Assembly: GCA_024362935.1 (NCBI GenBank)
Contig: JANCRA010000003.1
Location: 1,423,501-1,487,500, forward strand
Length of the DNA: 64,000 nt
Source: Setophaga petechia
Lineage: Eukaryota; Chordata; Aves; Passeriformes; Parulidae
Direction: 5' to 3'
Shown here piece after piece: positions 58,301-64,000 of this stretch. The translations under genes were made by a program, and so were the position numbers. The notes under the pieces are model-generated. The model was not told the DNA's origin and did not search any database. It was given only the letters and a program-made list of their open reading frames with translations. Each line of letters starts with the position of its first letter. Positions within the stretch are counted from its first letter, which is position 1.

Positions 58301-61300
58301 AAGGAAGAAGAAAGTAGTGAAGAAGAGGATGAAGATAAGAGGCGCCTCAACGATGAATTGCTTGGCAAGGTTGTGAGTGTGACTTGTAATTCAGAGAAGG
58401 CAGACTGGTACCCAGCTTTGGTGAGTTCCTTTAGCAGCAAACTGTGAATGCAGTCAGGCTAAGCTCTACTCCCATGTTGGCTAAAAATACAAGTGTTTTG
58501 CAATATCTCTGAAGAGTAGGAAAGCAGAGATTAACATTTATGTGTGAGTTAGTTTCATGGCATTCAAGTGTTTTAGAACTGCATACAAAATGATCAGTGT
58601 GTAATGATACTTTTCTTCTAAAAATAAAATATGTTAGGACTTGCACTCCCAGGCAATTTAAGAGGATCTAGATTTATGAATTTTTAATGTAGTGGGATTT
58701 GAATTTTTTTTTAATGGAATTGTCTTTTTCCCTGGACTTTCAGTTTTATGAAATACTGATTTCTTTGATGCTTGCATTTCACTGGTCAGTTACTCTAGGA
58801 GCAGATGTTGGTGCTTATTTTTATTTGACTGTCTATAAATGATACAGCTGTTCATTGGCACTGCTGATAATAAATATACATTTATTATCAATATACGAGT
58901 TCAAGTAGACCTGTATTGTAAAGACATTTTGCACCTTATTGATACAGACAAAAAGTTTTCATGTGCATATTAAAAGTTGCTTTCTGTAGAAAACTTTTTG
59001 CTATTTTCAGAAATGTTGCAATGTAGGGTGAACAGTTGACACTGCCTTATCCAGCTGTATGTACCTCAGTTTAAAATGTGGTATTGTACATGTTCTGATT
59101 GTATCTCCTTTTACTAATGACAAATTTTTATTTAACATGGTTCTGAACTGGTGGGTAAAGTACTTGGAGGTCATATATTTGCATTTAATATTTCTGCTTT
59201 TATATGTTCTAGAGCAAAACATAAACTTGTTCTGTTTGTGGTATTACAAATACTGCAAATGTATTTTTATCACTTGGTTTAGACCTAGAGATGATACTGC
59301 TGTGGAAGGATGTGGTGGATTCACAGTGGTTTATATTATCCACATCTCAATAAACAAAACAAACCAAAAAACCAACTTCAGTCTGAGTTTAAATGGCAAA
59401 AATCAGAAGCTAGTATAAAATAAGTGGGTTTGTGACTTTTTAAATAGATTCTTTTAAAAAAATTTGTGTGAACAAGAACTAAAAAAGCAGAGTGAATGAA
59501 CAGGATCCTGTGATGTGACCTCAGCAGATTAGATTTCAAATGAAGCTTTAGATTTTTTGGCTTGTACAGAACAAGTCAATAGCTTGGGGTAAATTGCTTC
59601 TTGAAATGTGTTGTTGTTGGCCTTTAGTAGTATAAATGAAGTAGGTTTGTTTACCCAGTACTGGAAATATAATAGAAGAAACAGCAAACAGAAGTTTTCC
59701 TGCAGTCTGTATTTCTTTCCTTTCAAGATCAGTTTGTTTGTTTGTGTTTGGTGTGTAGTTTGTTGTTTGTTTTTTTAATAAAGGAATGTTTTCTTTGGCT
59801 CCTCAGGTCGTGTCACCGAGCTGCAATGACGATGTCACCGTGAAGAAGGAGCAGTGTTTAGTTCGATCCTTTGCAGATTCCAAATTGTAAGTGACAGCTC
59901 AGTTTGGTGAGAATCTGTGGGGGGAAACTGGGAAACTCAGCACATATTGCTCCTGAAGATGTTATTCCTTCCAAAAGGAGAGGGTGCAGTTTTCTGTAAT
60001 GCTGGATGGACACATTTGGCATTCACAATCTATTTCCAGCTGACTCCTCCTGTGCTTCCTCACCCTTCTTTCCACTGTTTGTAACAACAAGAATTCATTG
60101 AATTAAGAAAGTTTCTGGTGCATCTTCATGTAAAAATATCAATAATTTAAAGTGTAAACACTTGGATGTTTTTACCTTTATTTTTTTACGTAATTTCTAT
60201 CATTTAAAGTGAGTTTTGGTTTTAATTATTTCCCTTAGTGCCTTAATTTACCTTTTGTATGGGTGTCAGTTGTAATAGTTTGGGTATCTGTTTCATTACC
60301 TCCAGTGCCCAGATGTCCATAGCTGTTTAGATAGTTTATAAGGGTTCAATCCACCTTTTTTTTAATAGAAAAGAGAATTCACATAGAATTGTTAAAATGG
60401 AAATGTTTACAGAACCTGAATCATATTCCTTCAAAAAGAAGGCAGAGTCCTGTTAGTCCATCCTCCACTCTAAAAGGAGGAAGGAGGAGAGGGAGACAGA
60501 GATGTGTCTTATATAATGAATTATATATTCATAAGAGCATGAAGACTGCTTTTGGGTTTTTTTAAGGCTGCTCCCCTTTATTTCTCTTCATTGTTATTGC
60601 ATTGCATCTCTGGTAACACATTGTAACTAAAACTTCCTTGCCAAAGGCTGCCTGTCACCCTCTTTCTTTCAAAGGGAGCAGTTTTTGATTTTTGATGGCC
60701 ATGATTTTGAGTAGGTTATTTAGTTGATGACTGAAATGCATTTCAAGTACCTGAAGACTTTGTTCATTTTGGCCTCTTCATGTGGATAAATCATCAGCCT
60801 TCTGGATAAGCCTGGCTCTGTGCTGAGGGTTGAATGTTACTGGTGAAACATCCAGATCTGCTCTGTCTGATTTTTTTGTTTTTTCTCCCCATAACCTAAT
60901 AGCTCTAACTTCAAAAGATGGCAGCCCATGATTTGGGAAGTTTTACTCCAGATTTTCTGAAATAATAAAAGAAGGAAAAAAAAATGTGTTAGACTAACTC
61001 ACTTGTAAGGCTCTCCCTGCATGTTGGTTGGGATTTCTCTTGTAACTCAGTGACTGGATATCCAGTATGACTTTGGAACAGAGCAGCCTCCATATGTTTT
61101 GCTGTGAGAACACTTTTGTAATTTAAAAATTAAAATCAACTGTCTATCAATGCAAATCTGTGAATTGGCTTCACTGTTGTTCTGTGCTAGTAAAAAGGCA
61201 TTTTGAAAATAGAGGACTTGCTTTGTCCTCTTAGCTAGATCCTTGTTTTGGAGAGCAGCTGTTGATTCTTGTGCATATTTGCAGTTCAGAAATAATTTTT

Positions 61301-63269
61301 TCTTGCCTGCATGTTTAACCTTCACAAATTTGTGCAGATTAAGCAGTTACAATAAAAGACATTTACAAAGTTTTCTTAATTACTTAAGGATACTTTTAAT
61401 GCCTGGATGTCAAAGATTGGAAACTTACCCTGAGTTAACTTTCTCTTGTATTTGGACCATACAGCAATAAGTGTCTTAGCCAGTTAGTTGTTAGCAAGGA
61501 CCTTGCAAGTGAATGATAACTCTTGAAAATTTTAGAAATTGCTGTTTTTCTAAATCAAATGCTTGCTTTTCTGTGATGTAATCACAAAACCTTATTTTTT
61601 TTTACAGTTACTCAATAGCAAGAAAAGACATTAAGGAGCTGGATCTTCAAAACTTACCAAAATCAGAGTCCTCTCCTAAAAAAGGTAATTTAGAATAAAA
61701 TCTAGGTGTTTAAAATAAGTAATTTCATGCAAAGGTTCTTTTTACATTTGCTGATAAATTATGACCTCTTGATTTCTGATAATTGTTCTTGGATATTTTG
61801 TAAACAATTTTAAATGGGAGAAATTAGAGAAACTTTGGATATAACTTCGTCTAGTAGAAATCTTCTTTATTTTATATTTATTTCATTATTTTGATCCGGT
61901 CCAAATTTGTGGAAAATGAATAGAATATTTTCAGTGTAGTCTATTTGAAGTGTCAGTGAGCAATGGAATATATAGTTACCTCTCCTAATGCTAAAATTTT
62001 GTGCTATTGCTCAAAACACTGTTTACTTTAAAGCTACCTAGACAGCAGGGTGTAAACTTCATAACAAGTCTGTGATTAATGTTTAATTTAAAACTATAAT
62101 TACAGAATTGGATGAATGGATAGATGACATGGATACCAGAATCCATCAAAACATGAAATGTGTTAAGGAGAAATGTTTTGATTGTATTTATTAAAAATTA
62201 TAATTAAAAATGCCACCCAGCAACAAGAAAATCCCCACTCAACAACAGTATCTGGTTTGAGTAAAGGAGTGCAGCAGCTGCTTAACAAGTCAAGATTTAA
62301 AATGCTTCAAATAAAAGGTTGAGGTGGTTTTGATTGATTGATTTGTCTAATACTATATGATTTCTATTTTGTTCTTAATAGCTGTTTCACAGTACAAGAA
62401 CTTTAGGATAGCCAAAAAAAAGAACAGATGCCAGGTTTGAGATAAATTGAAGAAAGGGACTTTTTTTTCCTGTGGAGAACATAATTGGGTTGTGACATTC
62501 CTTGCTACAAGGGAATATTTTGGAACCCAAGGTACTAATGGTTTATGGTTTCAAAAAAAAAAAAAAAAAAGAGAGTTGAGACCAATGTCTGGAGGTTTTT
62601 CTGTCAGCAGTGTTAAAAACTGGTGCCTTTTCTTCTCTGCTAACACTGAGCAACAGTTCATTGCTGTATGTTCTTCTTTTGGGTCTTTTTCTGGCTCCTT
62701 TATTAAAGTCTTTTATTGTGACTGAGGGGCAGATTTTGGGGTTATCTGGGTTTGTTTTGCTTTGTTGTTTTCCACCCTTGGAGCACCTCTTAAAGGAAAA
62801 GAATTTGAGGTATTTCCATTCTACAAATGTAACTTGTGCCTGTCCCATCACTCCTTTCCTCACTAACATGTTTCAGACATTAAATGTCAAATCTCTTTGT
62901 GCAGTGCTCTTTTTTATTTTATTTTTTTTTAATCTAAAACATGGTATTTTGGAAAGAGCAAAGTAAGCCATGGTGCTTGATCTGTGATGGATTCATTGCA
63001 TTTCAGTTGGTGTTGTGATTTAAAAGGTGAAAAGGAAATAAAAAAAGCTTTGTGGCTGTGAATGCTGCAGCTGAGGTAAAGCCAGGGCCCTTTCCCCTCC
63101 AGGGCTGCAGGAGGCAAGCACGTTTGTGAGCACCAGGGCTGTGCCTAGGAACTGGAAAATGGACATCAGTGAGATCCTGGAGTCCTCCAGCAGTGATGAG
63201 GAGGATGGAGCTGCTGCAGAAACTGATGAAGAGGAGCCGAAAAGAGAAGAGAAAACAGAAGAAGTAGCG
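43306..63269 (+). CDS. ARID4A: ARID4A (RBBP1), 5' part: first 302 codons in ten exons; continues beyond window
   Basis: ARID4A is a nuclear chromatin protein that binds RB and is part of SIN3-HDAC repressor complexes. Coding exons seen are 43306-43311, 44482-44592, 46948-47013, 48067-48157, 57455-57534, 57638-57732, 58288-58420, 59807-59886, 61608-61684 and 63103-63269; all joins keep frame. From family knowledge, residues about 1-120 form the interdigitated double Tudor and about 170-250 the PWWP-type domain. Between them lies an acidic stretch ([17 protein letters not shown]). The last exon ends in the acidic linker before the ARID domain, which is outside the window, as are the chromo-barrel and RB-binding motif. 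The protein follows remembered human ARID4A closely ([20 protein letters not shown]) and diverges most around residues 237-256. Intron 5 is 9.3 kb. Confidence 0.96.
44482..44592 (+). CDS. ARID4A: ARID4A exon 3 (residues 3-39)
   Basis: Encodes [20 protein letters not shown] and [17 protein letters not shown], the first Tudor strands. Acceptor tcccctgcag, donor gtgagt. Confidence 0.97.
44593..46947. other. ARID4A intron 3
   Basis: 2.4 kb with nothing recognised beyond simple A-rich runs (poly(A) at about 46570-46587). Confidence 0.5.
46948..47013 (+). CDS. ARID4A: ARID4A exon 4 (residues 40-61)
   Basis: Encodes [20 protein letters not shown] and LR. Human has VLLKQDNTTQ at the start as I recall it. 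Confidence 0.96.
47611..47912 (+). repeat. Tandem duplication, about 156 bp, in ARID4A intron 4
   Basis: Unit 1 (47611-47766) starts CTAATGAATTAATGAC; unit 2 starts identically at 47767. The second lacks an 11-base stretch after TTCTTGAGAT and has a few substitutions. The two are otherwise nearly identical. Confidence 0.92.
48067..48157 (+). CDS. ARID4A: ARID4A exon 5 (residues 62-92)
   Basis: Encodes [20 protein letters not shown] and [10 protein letters not shown], Tudor strands with the aromatic WYTV segment. Acceptor ttgttgcag, donor gtgagt. Confidence 0.97.
48158..57454. other. ARID4A intron 5, 9.3 kb
   Basis: No recognised gene. A long pyrimidine tract lies at about 49820-49872. Small ORFs are not supported. 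No clear CR1 was noticed, unlike the shorter ACTR10 introns. Confidence 0.5.
57455..57534 (+). CDS. ARID4A: ARID4A exon 6 (residues 92-118)
   Basis: Encodes [20 protein letters not shown] and RHFAESE, end of the double Tudor. It follows the 9.3-kb intron 5. Confidence 0.97.
57638..57732 (+). CDS. ARID4A: ARID4A exon 7 (residues 119-150)
   Basis: Encodes [20 protein letters not shown] and [12 protein letters not shown]. The RGRR stretch is basic. Donor gtgagt. Confidence 0.97.
58288..58420 (+). CDS. ARID4A: ARID4A exon 8 (residues 150-194)
   Basis: Encodes a glutamate/aspartate-rich run, then [12 protein letters not shown], the first PWWP-type strand, and ADWYPAL with its conserved tryptophan. 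Confidence 0.97.
59807..59886 (+). CDS. ARID4A: ARID4A exon 9 (residues 195-221)
   Basis: Encodes [20 protein letters not shown] and SFADSK. Acceptor ggctcctcag, donor gtaagt. Confidence 0.97.
59887..61607. other. ARID4A intron 9
   Basis: 1.7 kb with nothing recognised. Confidence 0.45.
61608..61684 (+). CDS. ARID4A: ARID4A exon 10 (residues 221-247)
   Basis: Encodes [20 protein letters not shown] and ESSPKK, end of the PWWP-type region. Donor gtaatt. Confidence 0.95.
61685..63102. other. ARID4A intron 10
   Basis: Contains an 18-base A run at 62553-62570; otherwise nothing recognised. Confidence 0.5.
63103..63269 (+). CDS. ARID4A: ARID4A exon 11 (residues 247-302)
   Basis: Encodes [20 protein letters not shown], the conserved [15 protein letters not shown], and an acidic/lysine linker. 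Donor gtgagt; the next exon is outside the window. Confidence 0.96.
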
Positions 63270-63531
63270 GTGAGTCTGCTCAATTTCAGCCATTTCTGGA
63301 CAATCTCAGCCGTTTTTGGACAATCTGTCATCTTTCGGGGGTAATTTCATGACTTGTTTGCCTGAAAATCCTGCATTTTCCAACATGCTGTTCTCGGACT
63401 CAGCTCACTTCAGTTTCTTTTCAGTCCTGCTCAGTTTCTCTCTGCTGCAGTTGTCTGTGTTGGGATTTGTGAGCAGTGGCAAGTTGTCTCCTGTTATGTA
63501 TCTCAGACCCTAAGTTCAAGGCAGAGTGAAA

Positions 63532-64000
63532 TGTTCTGGGTCAAAAGAAAATGCAAAACCTAAAAACTTAGGTTGAGCCCAGTAGTAGTAATTCCACCTT
63601 AAATACAGTATCTTCGTTTTTTTCTTTTTCAATTTCCTTTTATATTTTTCTTTGTATGTGTTAGAACTCCAGATACTGAGAATTTTAAACTTTCTATACT
63701 AAAAACCACAAACCCTTAAGTGAACACTACATTAGACCTGAAGTCGTAGAGAAAGCTTCCAAATTTAATTAATAATACTAAAATTACAAGTATATAATGT
63801 TAAATGAAAACTTGTAATATCACAAAATAAAAACCTTAGAATTTGAAGTTTTAAAATACAGTAATATATATACAACAAAAACTAATCCTTCTTCGCCTTC
63901 TTCTTCATAAATTTAGGTAATATTCCATATTAAACAGAAAAGTCTGCTTTGCGGACTTCAAATAACTAATTATTAAACTAAAAATACTTTTAAAAATAAT
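63532..64000 (-). mobile_element. Possible ERV LTR running off the window, ARID4A intron 11
   Basis: From TGTTCTGGGTC the sequence becomes very AT-rich and unlike the neighbouring intron. On the minus strand there is a purine-rich GAAGAAGAAGGCGAAGAAGG and a small hairpin (about 63942-63958). A TG/CA LTR edge is possible, but the other end is not seen. Confidence 0.3.

Larger units (their letters stand above)
42450..64000 (+). other. ARID4A: Placeholder withdrawn to window limits: see ARID4A entries (gene continues past 64000)
   Basis: ARID4A transcription extends beyond the right end of the window, so the gene end given here is not observed. Only the part to 64000 can be read; the true end is unknown. 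Confidence 0.1.

Noticed and set aside
62105..62160. Exon-like stretch after an AG in ARID4A intron 10
   Set aside because: The remembered ARID4A protein goes straight from exon 10 to the GLQ exon; no good donor or homology supports an extra exon.
42450..64000. Gene-span feature for ARID4A drawn past the window end
   Set aside because: The entry with end 66626 is a placeholder and should be ignored. Nothing after 64000 is visible; use 43306-63269 for the observed coding span.

Overview
The window is vertebrate nuclear DNA, almost certainly from a bird and probably a songbird. It has three intron-containing genes with GT-AG splicing, CpG-rich promoters, many 5'-truncated CR1 retrotransposon fragments in both orientations (some ending in the octamer-like tail ATTCTGTG), solo retroviral LTRs, and no Alu or L1-like sequence. 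The gene order ACTR10 - tRNA-Lys - PSMA3 - ARID4A is the one I recall from human chromosome 14q23, so this is a conserved vertebrate block. The bird/songbird call rests on the repeats and is inference.

Layout: 1-5.4 kb is repeat-rich intergenic DNA holding CR1 fragments and two related solo LTRs. ACTR10 (dynactin pointed-end Arp11) lies at 5812-16610 on + in 13 coding exons that join without a frame break to 417 codons. 16.6-19.3 kb is intergenic. A tRNA-Lys(CUU) gene lies on - at 19352-19424, head to head with PSMA3. PSMA3 (20S proteasome alpha-7) lies at 19560-29627 on + in 11 exons, 255 codons. 29.8-41.6 kb has no protein gene I can recognise and may carry an antisense lncRNA. A CpG island at 41.7-43.4 kb contains six CCAAT/ATTGG boxes and the ARID4A promoter. 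ARID4A runs from about 42.5 kb past the window end; its first 302 codons (double Tudor and PWWP-type regions) are visible in ten coding exons.

The three protein genes are housekeeping or regulatory genes with unrelated jobs: dynein/dynactin transport, protein degradation, and chromatin repression with RB/SIN3. They are linked by old synteny, not by a pathway.

The most unusual object is in PSMA3 intron 3 (about 21.85-22.94 kb). It is a minisatellite in which each unit copies a whole 3' splice site: a branch-point-like CTGAG, a CTCTCTCC pyrimidine tract, TGCAG, and the first six bases of exon 4 or a one-base variant. Sixteen copies precede the authentic acceptor at 22940. The copy at 22868 is exactly 72 bases upstream and would add 24 codons to the proteasome subunit in frame with no stop.
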